Shown here piece by piece: positions 55,159-64,000 of a DNA stretch of 64,000 bases (position 1 is the stretch's first letter; the number at the start of each line of letters is the position of its first letter). The notes under the pieces were generated by a model. The model saw only the letters and a program-made list of their open reading frames with translations. It was not told where the DNA came from and made no database searches. This stretch comes from Alphaproteobacteria bacterium (GTDB lineage Bacteria > Pseudomonadota > Alphaproteobacteria > Rhizobiales > JAJFHR01). The DNA lies in the NCBI GenBank assembly GCA_024278055.1, contig JAJRTY010000167.1:1-64000 (forward strand), written 5' to 3'. The position numbers and the translations under genes are program-made.

Positions 55159-58100
55159 ATGACCGATAAAATTCAAGCAGATGCAAAGTGGGAATTCTGG
55201 ATTGACCGTGGCGGCACCTTCACCGACATCGTCGCACTGACACCCGGTGGCGAGATAAAAGCGCACAAACTACTCTCGGAAAACCCCGATGTTTATCGCG
55301 ATGCAGCTGTAGCGGGCATCCGGCATTTCCTCAAACTTGACGATGCCGAGGTCATTCCCCCGGCATTAATCCGCGCCGTTAAAATGGGCACCACGGTTGC
55401 CACCAACGCGCTGCTGGAACGTCAGGGCGATGCCACTGTTCTGGTCACCACAACAGGGTTTCGCGATGGCTTGAAAATCGGCTATCAGGCCCGGCCGAGA
55501 ATTTTCGACCGCCACATCATCAAGCCGGAAATGCTGTTTGATGACGTAATTGAAGTAGACGAACGCGTCACCGCCAATGGTGAAATCGACACCCCGCTGA
55601 ATATTGAAAAAGCCCGCACAGACCTGCAACGCGCCTATGACAGCGGCATTCGCTGTGCAGCAATCGTCTTTGTCCACGGCTATCGTTATCACGCCCATGA
55701 ATTGCGCGTGGCTGAACTGGCAGAAGAAATCGGTTTTACCCAAATATCAGTGAGCCACAAGGTCTCCGCCTTGATGAAATATGTCAGCCGTGGCGATACC
55801 ACCGTGGTTGATGCCTATCTCTCGCCCATTCTGCGGCGTTATGTGCAACAGGTGGCGTCCGAATTATCCGGCGGCAGCGAAACAGAAGCTGCCCCCAAAC
55901 TCATGTTCATGCAGTCCAATGGCGGGCTGACCTCAGCCGGTCTTTTTCAGGGCAAGGATGCCATATTGTCCGGTCCTGCCGGTGGCGTCGTCGGCGCTGT
56001 TAAAACCAGTGCAATGGCCGGTTTTGATAGTATCATCGGCTTCGATATGGGCGGCACCTCAACTGACGTGTCGCATTATAATGGCCACTACGAGCGCACC
56101 TTTGAGACCGAGGTTGCCGGTGTGCGCATGCGCGCACCGATGATGCTGATCCACACGGTAGCTGCCGGTGGTGGCTCGATTTTACAATTTGACGGTGCGC
56201 GTTTTCGCGTCGGCCCGCAATCAGCCGGTGCCAGTCCCGGCCCCAAATGCTACCGTAAATCAGGCCCATTGACGATTACCGATGCCAACCTGATGCTGGG
56301 CAAGCTGAACGCTGATTATTTCCCGGAAATCTTCGGGCCCAATGCTGACCAGCCCCTCGATGCAGCCGTTGTGAAACAGGCATTTGAGGAGATGGCAAAG
56401 GAAGTTGGCGATGGCCGCACACCTGAAGATGTGGCTGAAGGGTTTTTAAAAATCGCCATTGAAAACATGGCCCAGGCAATCAAGAAAATTTCAGTCCAGC
56501 GCGGCTATGATGTCACCTCATACACGCTGTCGTGTTTCGGCGGGGCCGGTGGCCAGCATGCCTGCCTGGTGGCTGATGCACTTGGCATGAAACGCATTCT
56601 CATTCATCCTCTCGCCGGCATTCTGTCGGCTTACGGCATGGGGTTGGCTGATATTTCCGCCAGCCGCAGCGAGGCAATCGAACTGCCGCTGGGTGATGAA
56701 GGCCTTGTCGAAGTAAAACGCGCCATAGATGAACTGGCCACCCTCAACCGCGATGAACTGGAAGCCCAGGGCATTGATGAAGCCCATACCAACACCACCA
56801 TGCACGCGCATTTGCGCTATGAAGGCACCGACACAGCCCTGCTGATTGCCACCGCCACCAAAGCCATCATGCGCGAGAACTTTGAAATCGCTCACAAAAA
56901 CCAATTCGGATTTATCACCCCGGAAAAACAAATCATCATTGAGGCCCTGACAGTGGAAACCACCGGCGGCGGCTCAAAAATTGAGGAGCCTGACTTCGAA
57001 ACTGTCACCGCAACACCTGAAGCAGCATCAACTACAAAAATCTTTGCCAATGGCAGCTGGCATGACGCCCCGATTTACAATCTCGAAAACCTCGAACCCG
57101 GCCACACAATGCACGGCCCTGCCCTGATAATCGAACCCCATGGCTCGATCGTGATTGAGCACGGCTGGACCACGCGTATCACGCCAAAGCGCCATCTGGT
57201 AATGGAACGTCACCAGGAACTCGAACGCATCTCTGCCATCGGCACCAAAGCCGACCCGGTGATGCTCGAAATCTTCAACAATCTGTTCATGTCAATTGCC
57301 GAACAAATGGGTATTACCCTGCAAAACACGGCGTATTCGGTCAACATCAAGGAACGGCTTGATTTTTCCTGCGCGGTTTTCAACAAAGACGGCACCCTGA
57401 TTGCCAACGCCCCGCACATGCCGGTTCATCTCGGCTCCATGGACCGCAGTGTTGAAACCATCATCGAGCAAAACGACAATATGCAGCCCGGCGACGTCTA
57501 TGTGCTCAATGCACCGTATAATGGCGGCACCCATCTGCCCGACATCACCGTCATAACCCCGGTGTTTGACGATGCGGCAAAAGACATCCTCTATTATGTC
57601 GCCAGTCGCGGCCACCACGCTGATGTCGGCGGCATGGCGCCGGGCTCCATGACCCCGCGCGCCACCCACATATTGCAGGAAGGCGTGTTGATTGACAATT
57701 TCAAGATGGTTGATCAAGGCGTGTTTCAGGAAAAAGCCCTGTTTGATATTCTAACGTCGGGACAATACCCCTGCCGCAATCCCGCCCAGAATGTTGCCGA
57801 TTTAAAAGCCCAGGTTGCCGCCAATGAAAAAGGCGTGGTTGAATTGCGCAAGATGGTTAAACACTTCGGCCTCGACGTTGTTCATGCCTATATGGATCAT
57901 GTACAGGACAATGCCGAAGAAAGCGTGCGCCGCGTAATTGATGCACTCACACCGTCCGAATTTACTTATGAAATGGATCAGGGCAGCCAGATACAGGTCA
58001 AAATCACCGTCGACCGGAAAACCCGCTCTGCCACCGTCGATTTTACCGGAACCAGCCCCCAGCAGGCCAGTAACTTCAATGCCCCGCGCCCGGTAACACG

Positions 58101-58779
58101 CGCTGCCGTCCTTTATGTGTTCAGGTGCATGGTCAATGACAACATCCCCATGAATGCCGGTTGCCTCAAACCCATAAAGATCATCATCCCCGATGATTGC
58201 ATGCTGGCACCAAAATATCCCGCCGCCGTGGTTGCCGGAAATGTGGAGGTATCGCAAGCCGTCACCGATACATTGTTCGGTGCTCTGGGAGCCATGGCCG
58301 CCGCCCAGGGGACCATGAACAACCTCAATTTCGGCAATGATACTTACCAGTATTACGAGACCATTTGCGGTGGCTCAGGTGCCGGGCCGGACCACGATGG
58401 CACCAGCGCCGTCCACACCCACATGACCAACACCCGCCTCACCGACCCTGAAATTCTTGAGTGGCGCTATCCGGTGTTGCTGGAAAGTTTTGAAATCCGC
58501 GAAGGCTCCGGTGGCAGAGGCGCGTTCAACGGAGGTGACGGCACTTTACGCAAAATTAGCTTCAACCAGAAAATGGACTTATCCTTACTCACCGGTCACC
58601 GCCGCATCCCACCTTTTGGTCTCAATGGTGGCAACAACGGTCAATGCGGTAAAAACTCGGTGCGCCGTAAAGATGGTACAATTGAAGAATTACAAGGCTG
58701 TGATCAAACCGTGGTCGAAGCTGGCGACACCATCATCATCCAAACCCCCACCGGCGGCGGCTATGGGGCCGAAAAATGA
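55159..58779 (+). CDS. 5-oxoprolinase / N-methylhydantoinase fusion (HyuA-HyuB)
   Basis: A 1206-residue ATP-dependent hydrolase opening 5-oxoproline or hydantoin-like rings. The HyuA half (about 1-690) shows [41 protein letters not shown] and [15 protein letters not shown]. The HyuB half (from about 700) shows [38 protein letters not shown] and [27 protein letters not shown], in separate blocks. ATG 55159 is chosen; the frame runs further upstream but into the promoter region. As a single fused chain it matches eukaryote-type OPLAH and many proteobacterial oxoprolinases. An SDR gene follows by 25 bp. Confidence 0.92.
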   Translation: MTDKIQADAKWEFWIDRGGTFTDIVALTPGGEIKAHKLLSENPDVYRDAAVAGIRHFLKLDDAEVIPPALIRAVKMGTTVATNALLERQGDATVLVTTTGFRDGLKIGYQARPRIFDRHIIKPEMLFDDVIEVDERVTANGEIDTPLNIEKARTDLQRAYDSGIRCAAIVFVHGYRYHAHELRVAELAEEIGFTQISVSHKVSALMKYVSRGDTTVVDAYLSPILRRYVQQVASELSGGSETEAAPKLMFMQSNGGLTSAGLFQGKDAILSGPAGGVVGAVKTSAMAGFDSIIGFDMGGTSTDVSHYNGHYERTFETEVAGVRMRAPMMLIHTVAAGGGSILQFDGARFRVGPQSAGASPGPKCYRKSGPLTITDANLMLGKLNADYFPEIFGPNADQPLDAAVVKQAFEEMAKEVGDGRTPEDVAEGFLKIAIENMAQAIKKISVQRGYDVTSYTLSCFGGAGGQHACLVADALGMKRILIHPLAGILSAYGMGLADISASRSEAIELPLGDEGLVEVKRAIDELATLNRDELEAQGIDEAHTNTTMHAHLRYEGTDTALLIATATKAIMRENFEIAHKNQFGFITPEKQIIIEALTVETTGGGSKIEEPDFETVTATPEAASTTKIFANGSWHDAPIYNLENLEPGHTMHGPALIIEPHGSIVIEHGWTTRITPKRHLVMERHQELERISAIGTKADPVMLEIFNNLFMSIAEQMGITLQNTAYSVNIKERLDFSCAVFNKDGTLIANAPHMPVHLGSMDRSVETIIEQNDNMQPGDVYVLNAPYNGGTHLPDITVITPVFDDAAKDILYYVASRGHHADVGGMAPGSMTPRATHILQEGVLIDNFKMVDQGVFQEKALFDILTSGQYPCRNPAQNVADLKAQVAANEKGVVELRKMVKHFGLDVVHAYMDHVQDNAEESVRRVIDALTPSEFTYEMDQGSQIQVKITVDRKTRSATVDFTGTSPQQASNFNAPRPVTRAAVLYVFRCMVNDNIPMNAGCLKPIKIIIPDDCMLAPKYPAAVVAGNVEVSQAVTDTLFGALGAMAAAQGTMNNLNFGNDTYQYYETICGGSGAGPDHDGTSAVHTHMTNTRLTDPEILEWRYPVLLESFEIREGSGGRGAFNGGDGTLRKISFNQKMDLSLLTGHRRIPPFGLNGGNNGQCGKNSVRRKDGTIEELQGCDQTVVEAGDTIIIQTPTGGGYGAEK

Positions 58780-58804
58780 ATGAAACCAAAACAGGGGATT
58801 TCTC

Positions 58805-59497
58805 ATGACCAACATACTGATCACCGGTGCCAACCGTGGTATCGGACTTGAATTGACCCGCTGTTATATTGCCCGCGGCGACACGGTTATCGCCTGTTGT
58901 CGCTCGCCACAAAAGGCTGAGGATCTTCACCAGATTAAAGAAAATGCCGACGACAGTATAATCATTCATGAACTTGATGTGACGGACGCAAATTCCATCA
59001 CTGCCCTGAAGGCCTCTCTTGGCTCTATGACAATTGATATTCTTATCAATAATGCCGGTATCATCAGCCCCAGGATCCAGTCCACCCGGGAAATGGATTT
59101 TGACGGGTTTTTAGAAACACTTAACGTCAACACCTTGTCACCGCTGCGTATGCTACAGGCCTTTATCGGCCCGTTGAAAGCATCATCTGCGCCTAAAGCC
59201 ATCACAATTTCCAGTGATATGGGCTCGTTCACCAGCCCTTCCACTGACAGAATTGCCTATCGCACCTCAAAAGCCGCCGTCAACCGCATCATGTGTGCCG
59301 CTGCACAGGATTTGAAATCCGAGAACATTATCATAGCCCTCATACACCCAGGCTGGGTCAAGACAGATATGGGCGGTTCCAGTGCCCCAATCACACCGCC
59401 TCAAAGTGCTGCGGGTGTGGTCAAGGTCATTGATAATCTGAATATTGATGCTTCAGGTGGGTTTTTTGCCTGGGACGGATCAACAATCGCGTGGTAG
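58805..59497 (+). CDS. Short-chain dehydrogenase/reductase (C-factor-like)
   Basis: A 230-residue SDR. The cofactor motif is TGANRGIGLELTRCY (about 7-21), then LDVTDANS, INNAGII, the Ser in ITISSDMGS and YRTSKAAVN with the catalytic Tyr and Lys. It resembles the CsgA/C-factor and carbonyl-reductase-like SDRs. The substrate is unknown. It probably shares the oxoprolinase transcript (25-bp spacing). Confidence 0.87.
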   Translation: MTNILITGANRGIGLELTRCYIARGDTVIACCRSPQKAEDLHQIKENADDSIIIHELDVTDANSITALKASLGSMTIDILINNAGIISPRIQSTREMDFDGFLETLNVNTLSPLRMLQAFIGPLKASSAPKAITISSDMGSFTSPSTDRIAYRTSKAAVNRIMCAAAQDLKSENIIIALIHPGWVKTDMGGSSAPITPPQSAAGVVKVIDNLNIDASGGFFAWDGSTIAW

Positions 59498-59760
59498 GTA
59501 ATTTTTTGCACACTTTTGACAACAAAAAACAAAAAAATCTGAAACCGTTTACATTTTTATAGATTAAGAAAGACCCATTGAATACTACATAAAACAAACA
59601 ATGGCTTAAGTGTCGGTTCTGTATTTCCACTTCATTTATCAAAATCACCCTTCATAGGGCAATACTCATAGAAACCACCCTGCGATGAAGATTTTCTTAT
59701 TCCCTTATGGGCAAATCAGTATAGAATGAAAGCTACAAACCCGAAAAAGAGGAGTATGTC

Positions 59761-59844
59761 ATGGATTTTTCTCGCAAGTTAACCGCAATTACGATCCTTG
59801 TCGTTTTCGTTTTCGTGTCTGCCATTGTCGCGGGCCTGATTTAA
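59761..59844 (+). CDS. Tiny single-helix membrane protein (27 aa)
   Basis: ATG 59761 has GAGGAG as Shine-Dalgarno and a TATAGAAT-like box at about 59718. The 27 residues are MDFSRKLTA followed by a single hydrophobic helix ITILVVFVFVSAIVAGLI and then TAA. The design, positive N-terminus plus one helix, is typical of small inner-membrane proteins. No gene overlaps it in the 450-bp gap between the SDR and the amidinotransferase-fold gene; the remaining 263 bp before it show nothing else. Confidence 0.55.
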   Translation: MDFSRKLTAITILVVFVFVSAIVAGLI

Positions 59845-59945
59845 GCCCCCACGCGAAGCACAGGATGTTTTGTGGCAGTTAAATAATCACAATAAAAACA
59901 ATAGCCTACAGCAAGTAACCAGCGCTGCAACTTCGGTTGCAGCGT

Positions 59946-60887
59946 CTATACCTGATCACGCCTGAGCGGTTGCGCCATGCAATGAACGCCACCACCGCAC
60001 ATGGTGATCATTGACATATCAGGCGCATGGACTTCAAAGCCCAGGGCTTTCAGCCTCTGGTTCAGATCAACACTTGCCGCTGTTGACAGGATGCGGTCGC
60101 CTCCCAATGACATCACATTACATCCCAACGCCATAGTATCCTTGAAACTGACCGGGACAATTTCGATGTTCTTTGATTTGAGCCAGCTTAAAACATCATC
60201 GGGAACGCTATCCAGACACACAGCGGCACAGTTTTCAGCCAGCATGCACACCATGATATCGATATGCACATAAAATTCGTCGATTGCAGCGTATTTGACC
60301 TCCCAGCCCTCTTTTTCCATCCAGCCACCAATCTGGCGGGCGGAAACTTCTTCACAGCGCAGACCGGTATAGCCAATCAACACACACCCCGGTGCAATCA
60401 GGTTGAAATCCCCTCCTTCAAAATTACCGGCAGATACCAGGTCGTAGATCGGAATTTCCTGTGACAGATAAAACCTCAGCGCTGCGGAATATTCACCGCG
60501 CCTGCGCGGATTGGCCAATTGGCAGATCACCGCACCAAAAGGTGTCATAAAGCTCGAATCCCGGGCATAGATTGCATAAGACAGTGCTTCATCAGCCGGT
60601 AAAGTATGGACGTTGACGCCCGCACTTTCATAGATTTCAACCATTTCGCGGTATTGCCGCACCGCATCCTGCTTGTTCCACGTGAGCCCCAAACGTTCAC
60701 TGTCACGCACAACAGAGCTAAAACGGGCATTATCCATCAGACCGAAGGTTTCAATCGGCCCCAGAAGCACATCACGCAACACGCCATATTCTGAATTGAT
60801 CCCCCAATTCTCGAGTACCGGCGTGCCGCCCTCAAGCTGACGCGCCCTTAGCGGCAACACTTTTGGAGAAGTATTCTTATTGTTCAT
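59946..60887 (-). CDS. Arginine deiminase / amidinotransferase-fold hydrolase
   Basis: A 313-residue guanidino-modifying enzyme. Motifs in order are NSEYGVLRDVLLG at the start, ARDSSFMTPFGAVI, the substrate-binding GNFEGGDFNL, the catalytic His in EFYVHIDIMVCML and the nucleophile Cys in CGGGVHCMAQPLRRD. These define the arginine deiminase / DDAH / amidinotransferase superfamily. It is shorter than ArcA, so a dimethylarginine hydrolase or related enzyme is likelier than arginine deiminase. ATG 60887 (MNNKNTS) is preferred to 60902. The gene stands alone. Confidence 0.85.
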   Translation of the reverse strand: MNNKNTSPKVLPLRARQLEGGTPVLENWGINSEYGVLRDVLLGPIETFGLMDNARFSSVVRDSERLGLTWNKQDAVRQYREMVEIYESAGVNVHTLPADEALSYAIYARDSSFMTPFGAVICQLANPRRRGEYSAALRFYLSQEIPIYDLVSAGNFEGGDFNLIAPGCVLIGYTGLRCEEVSARQIGGWMEKEGWEVKYAAIDEFYVHIDIMVCMLAENCAAVCLDSVPDDVLSWLKSKNIEIVPVSFKDTMALGCNVMSLGGDRILSTAASVDLNQRLKALGFEVHAPDMSMITMCGGGVHCMAQPLRRDQV

Positions 60888-60962
60888 TTTTACCCCCTGC
60901 AATTAGTGAATCCCAGAATTAGGATACAGGGTGGCCCGAACAGAGGGTAAAATGCAATGGTT

Positions 60963-61994
60963 CTATTTTGTAAGGCGCTGTTTCAACAATTTGAGATATT
61001 CCTCATCTCTTCCTTGTGGTGCCACCACTGCCAGTGCCGCTGAGCAGGCCGGTTTGTAATTCGCAGCCATTCCGGTTTTGACGCAATTGCCCACTTGCCA
61101 GCCCGGTGGAAGCTCGGCCAGATCAACGTCGCGCCATTTTGGATGGCCTTACTGCTTCAGGCGCTCGAGGTTTGTCAAAATAATACTGGAAAAATCCGAA
61201 ACTGCCTTGCAGCTGTTTCTATGATATGAATTTTTGGATGCCTTGTAATCATAGGTCATCAACACCGCCTTCACCGCTACGGTGTTTACGGGTTCAGATT
61301 GAAAAGCATAGGTACCACCGGCAATTTCACTCGGTGTATACGTCGCCAGAAGTGCCGGTTCTTTAATATTCAGCAGATGGAACCTGGTGCCATCTATATC
61401 AGCCTCGGAAAACAGTTTTGTCGGGGCACCCGCCACATAAAAAACCGCATCAATTTCGCCGTTCAATAACATCGGTAAAGCTTTCGCTGCCCCGATTGCC
61501 AGCCTGTCCACATCCTGGACGCGCAATATATCAAGAACGAGGGTGGCAGTCAGAAAAGTTCCGCTGTCGACCTTGCCGATCGCAACTTTCAGACCAGACA
61601 AGTCAGAAAGACTGTTGATGCTGCGGTCGCTCAAAACCTGCACTTCTTCATTGTACAGCGGATACATGATACGCACACCGAACAAGGATCGCTTCAGCTC
61701 CGGGTCATTGCGTGCATAGGTTTGCACATATTCCAGCACATCGCTTTGAACAATGCCGAATTGCGTGTTCTTGCGCTTCTTTACCGCTACCAGGTTTTCA
61801 AGCGAACCGGCACTTTCATTGACATTGAGTGTCAGGCCACACTGGCCCGCCAGCGCGGCAATATCGCGGCCTATCTGGATATAGGTACCCTTGGCACCGC
61901 CGGTCATAATATTCTTTTCAAATTCCTGCGCCTGTGCGCCTCCAGCCGACACCACAATAAACAACATGATGGCCAACACTGTCTTGATTGTCAT
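60963..61994 (-). pseudogene. TAXI-family TRAP transporter solute receptor, broken by in-frame TAA
   Basis: This family encodes periplasmic substrate-binding proteins of tripartite transporters. The frame from ATG 61994 has a signal peptide (cleavage near AQAQ), MTGGAKGTYIQIGRDIAALA, and GKVDSGTFLTATLVLD. It stops with TAA at 61149-61151 after LERLKQ. The same frame goes on as GHPKWRDVDLAELPPGW, then VGNCVKTGMAANYKPAC, to TAG at 60963-60965. The extension is coherent, with native composition and two Cys, so the TAA is probably a point mutation removing 61 residues. The main domain may still fold. No TRAP membrane subunit is nearby. Confidence 0.75.
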
Positions 61995-62030
61995 TGGTAT
62001 TTCCTCCCAGGTTACATTTGGTCGACAGCC

Positions 62031-63431
62031 TCAGCATTGACCTTCAAATTGACGTATCATGTCGCGCATCACTAACGTCGGCACCTGCGGAAAAACCGAT
62101 GAAAGTGCGGGTACCAGACATTCCCCGCTGATCAGTTTTGCTTTCAGGCGATTTCGGCTGACGGGCTGCAACCGATACAGACCGGGCATGGCAGCCAGCG
62201 CCAGTTCCACTTTCTTGGGGTTGCGGGGTTTGCGCGGCTTCGAAGAAGTGACCGGTAACGCCACTGTGGCACCGGCACTACCGCTGTCACCTTCTGATAT
62301 TGCCCCAAGCTCGACCTTTTTAATTTCTCCCGGCGCAGGGGTTATTCGGGCAATCTGTGTAGGCGGGTTAATAACAGCAGGAGCCTGAAGTGCATTAATT
62401 TTTCCCACCAGAGATGTCAGTTCACTTTTAATTTTTGTTACTTCCTGCAGCAGCTGCGGCTTTTCTTCCAACGTCGCTTCATTATAGGCAAGCTGCTGCG
62501 AACTCAGGTAAGCCCGCACTATTTTCAGGTTTTTGTTGAGGTTTTCAATTTTAATCGTCCGCGCCTGCTCAGCCTGACTGTCTGGCGCATTTTTCGGCTG
62601 GGGCTTGGCTTCAGAAACGTCGGCCGGCACGGGTGGGGGAACAAATCGTGTCACACTTGCAGCCTCGGAACTCTTAACTTCTGCGGGCAGCGAAGAGGCA
62701 GCAGTTATTTTTTCCATGACCACAGGATCGGGTTTCACACCAATAAAGTTGGTAGCCAGGGCAACCTCGGTGTTTTTGTCACTTTCCCTGGGCAGTTCCT
62801 GGGAATTCACCAGCAGCACGACGAACACTCCGGCCGCGAGCATCGCTGCCGAGCCAAATTTTACCCTTCTTGCCCAAACATCTGAAGCAGATGAGGCTTG
62901 CAGGCGGTCGATGTCAACGCGCTGGTTTCGCATCTGGTCTGCCACCGGTTTTTTTTCGAGGTCTGCAGATGGAGGCTGATCCCGGCCGCTCAGGCTTTTC
63001 GCCAACTCCTTGATCAGATCATGATCAACATCAACATCTTCCGGTTCCAGTGTAATTTGATCGCGCCTGCCCGCTTTGATAAGATCGAAATACGCTGATT
63101 CAATCTTGGGCAGTTTAATTTCCTGAGGATCATCCGCTGCCGTTGTGGCGTCTGAAACCTTGTCTTCCGAAGCATCACCCCCAATGCCCTCGACCGGCTC
63201 AGAGCTCACCTTGAAAAGTTCATGCTCAGGAGTGCCTCCAAAGGACGGGTTATCGACCTCAAGACTCGATTGGCGATTTTCAAATTGCTGACTAACCCGC
63301 CTGGAAAATTCCGGTTTGAGTGTGTCTGGCGTCGATTTATCGGGCCGCTTTGGTTTCGTCTTTTTTAGGGGAGTGCTGCATTTTCGATTTTTTCGGGAGT
63401 ATCCATGGTAATCATTTACTGTCTCCGACAT
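62031..63431 (-). CDS. Unknown single-pass membrane protein with coiled coil
   Basis: A 466-residue protein not assigned to a family. The first 190 residues are charged, Pro-rich and probably disordered in the cytoplasm. One transmembrane helix lies at about 197-215 (AAMLAAGVFVVLLVN). The periplasmic part has a Pro/Ala/Val-rich linker, a coiled coil (about 300-355, IKIENLNKNLKIVRAYLSSQ), a second linker and a compact C-terminal domain with two Cys (SGECLVP and final QC). ATG 63431 (MSETVNDYHG) is chosen over an upstream start. It precedes the TAXI gene by 36 bp, so the two may be cotranscribed. Confidence 0.72.
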   Translation of the reverse strand: MSETVNDYHGYSRKNRKCSTPLKKTKPKRPDKSTPDTLKPEFSRRVSQQFENRQSSLEVDNPSFGGTPEHELFKVSSEPVEGIGGDASEDKVSDATTAADDPQEIKLPKIESAYFDLIKAGRRDQITLEPEDVDVDHDLIKELAKSLSGRDQPPSADLEKKPVADQMRNQRVDIDRLQASSASDVWARRVKFGSAAMLAAGVFVVLLVNSQELPRESDKNTEVALATNFIGVKPDPVVMEKITAASSLPAEVKSSEAASVTRFVPPPVPADVSEAKPQPKNAPDSQAEQARTIKIENLNKNLKIVRAYLSSQQLAYNEATLEEKPQLLQEVTKIKSELTSLVGKINALQAPAVINPPTQIARITPAPGEIKKVELGAISEGDSGSAGATVALPVTSSKPRKPRNPKKVELALAAMPGLYRLQPVSRNRLKAKLISGECLVPALSSVFPQVPTLVMRDMIRQFEGQC

Positions 63432-63601
63432 GGGGCGTTCCTTCAGGTTTAATCTAGCCCCCACCAGCACGCTGAAGGGAAAAGCATAAATGTGACCACA
63501 ATGTGAAAACTACCAAAGTATTCATTCCGCTGTCCGGCATAATTTATTGATATCGTTACTTTATAAATAACGAATCACTTAGAATTTGAGTGATTTTAAC
63601 C

Positions 63602-64000
63602 CTACGCGGCAGCTTCAACACTGCTGCGGCCAAGTCCAAGCAACCGGCAGATTGCATAGACCATATCTGCCTTGTTCATCGTATAGAAATGAAAGGTGTC
63701 GACACCTCTGTCCAAAAGATCAATGACCTGTTCTGCGGCCACGGCCACCGCAATCAGTTGCCGGGTTTCCGGGTCATCATCGAGACCGTCAAAACGTTCA
63801 GCCAGCCATGTCGGCACACTTGTACCGCATTTTTCAGCAAAGCTGCTCATGCGGCCAAAATGCACGATTGGCAGAATGCCCGGTATAATCGGAATATCCA
63901 GCCCGCGTGCCTGCACCCGGTCAAGATAGCGAAAGTAGACATCATTATCAAAAAAGAACTGGGTTATCGCACGGTGCGCGCCAGCATCCACCTTGGCTTG
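63602..64000 (-). CDS. metF: Methylenetetrahydrofolate reductase, C-terminal part (cut by window edge)
   Basis: The visible 132 codons are the C-terminal part; the frame is open through the window end (QAKVDAGAHRAITQFFFD), so the true start lies beyond. MetF reduces methylene-THF to methyl-THF for methionine synthesis. Seen motifs are DAGAHRAITQFFFDND, PGILPIVHFGRM and DTFHFYTMNKAD, all MetF-typical. It ends at 63602 with a 130-bp gap to the next gene. No lesion is visible. Confidence 0.93.
   Translation of the reverse strand, partial: QAKVDAGAHRAITQFFFDNDVYFRYLDRVQARGLDIPIIPGILPIVHFGRMSSFAEKCGTSVPTWLAERFDGLDDDPETRQLIAVAVAAEQVIDLLDRGVDTFHFYTMNKADMVYAICRLLGLGRSSVEAAA

Noticed and set aside
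16447..61151. TAA read as a sense codon (recoding) in miaA, oxyR and the TAXI gene
   Set aside because: Many intact genes in the window, such as the integrase and serB, end with TAA exactly at family length, so TAA is a normal stop here.

Overview
The window reads as chromosome of an alphaproteobacterium, most likely Hyphomicrobiales (Rhizobiales). Supporting signs are a two-piece (permuted) tmRNA with the proteolysis tag ANDNYAEARLAA, an alphaproteobacterial-type SspB, class I IlvC, an hflK-hflC-DUF2065-degP block, and many transporter and oxidoreductase genes of a free-living heterotroph. Host DNA has moderate GC, by eye near 50%. Bases 392-10211 are visibly GC-richer.

Region 1 (1-391): the C-terminal end of an IS5-family transposase, cut by the window edge, then a short stretch with no recognisable gene. 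Region 2 (392-10211): a 9.8-kb integrated element bounded by a 46-bp direct repeat made of the 3' part of tRNA-Lys(CTT). The intact tRNA lies at the right junction. The element encodes a tyrosine integrase, an AlpA-like HTH protein, a primase-helicase, a repeat-rich candidate origin, TerS, a complete TerL, four unrecognised proteins downstream of TerL, and two small accessory genes near the right end. No capsid, portal, tail or lysis gene is recognisable, so I read it as a phage satellite (PICI/VEIME/tycheposon-like in logic). A motif close to AACGGTYCG is clustered just inside both ends and again in front of terS. This could tie excision to packaging control and is the most novel signal here.

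Region 3 (10212-17205): tRNA-Lys, leuA with a leucine-rich leader peptide and attenuator, a small secreted protein, then ilvC, ilvN and ilvB on the minus strand (branched-chain amino acid synthesis), and miaA broken by an in-frame stop. Region 4 (17242-26442): serB, the envelope quality-control block degP/DUF2065/hflC/hflK, an EamA exporter, oxyR broken by an in-frame stop, a cupredoxin-like protein, and folA-thyA. Region 5 (27066-30440): a C5-methyltransferase and partner restriction endonuclease between thyA and ssrA, then ssrA next to sspB, so the tag and its ClpXP adaptor are neighbours.

Region 6 (30471-46058): a class III CoA-transferase, a 2-hydroxyacid dehydrogenase, fumC, an RHH protein, a large AsmA protein, an FAD-linked oxidase, a thioesterase, a ClC antiporter, a DUF2478 protein, a UvrD/PcrA helicase, and frameshifted prmA. 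Region 7 (46208-64000): aminopeptidase P, small membrane proteins, transporters (EamA, TauE, MFS), SDRs, an EptA-like lipid A phosphoethanolamine transferase, a MarR regulator divergent from a 5-oxoprolinase/hydantoinase fusion, an arginine-deiminase-fold hydrolase, a TAXI solute receptor broken by an in-frame stop, an unknown coiled-coil membrane protein, and the C-terminal part of metF.

Four conserved host genes carry single-site lesions: TAA in miaA, oxyR and the TAXI gene, and a 1-bp deletion in prmA. IlvB also has Glu for Asp in its ThDP/Mg motif. Either the host lineage is losing genes or the assembly carries point errors; read-level data would decide.
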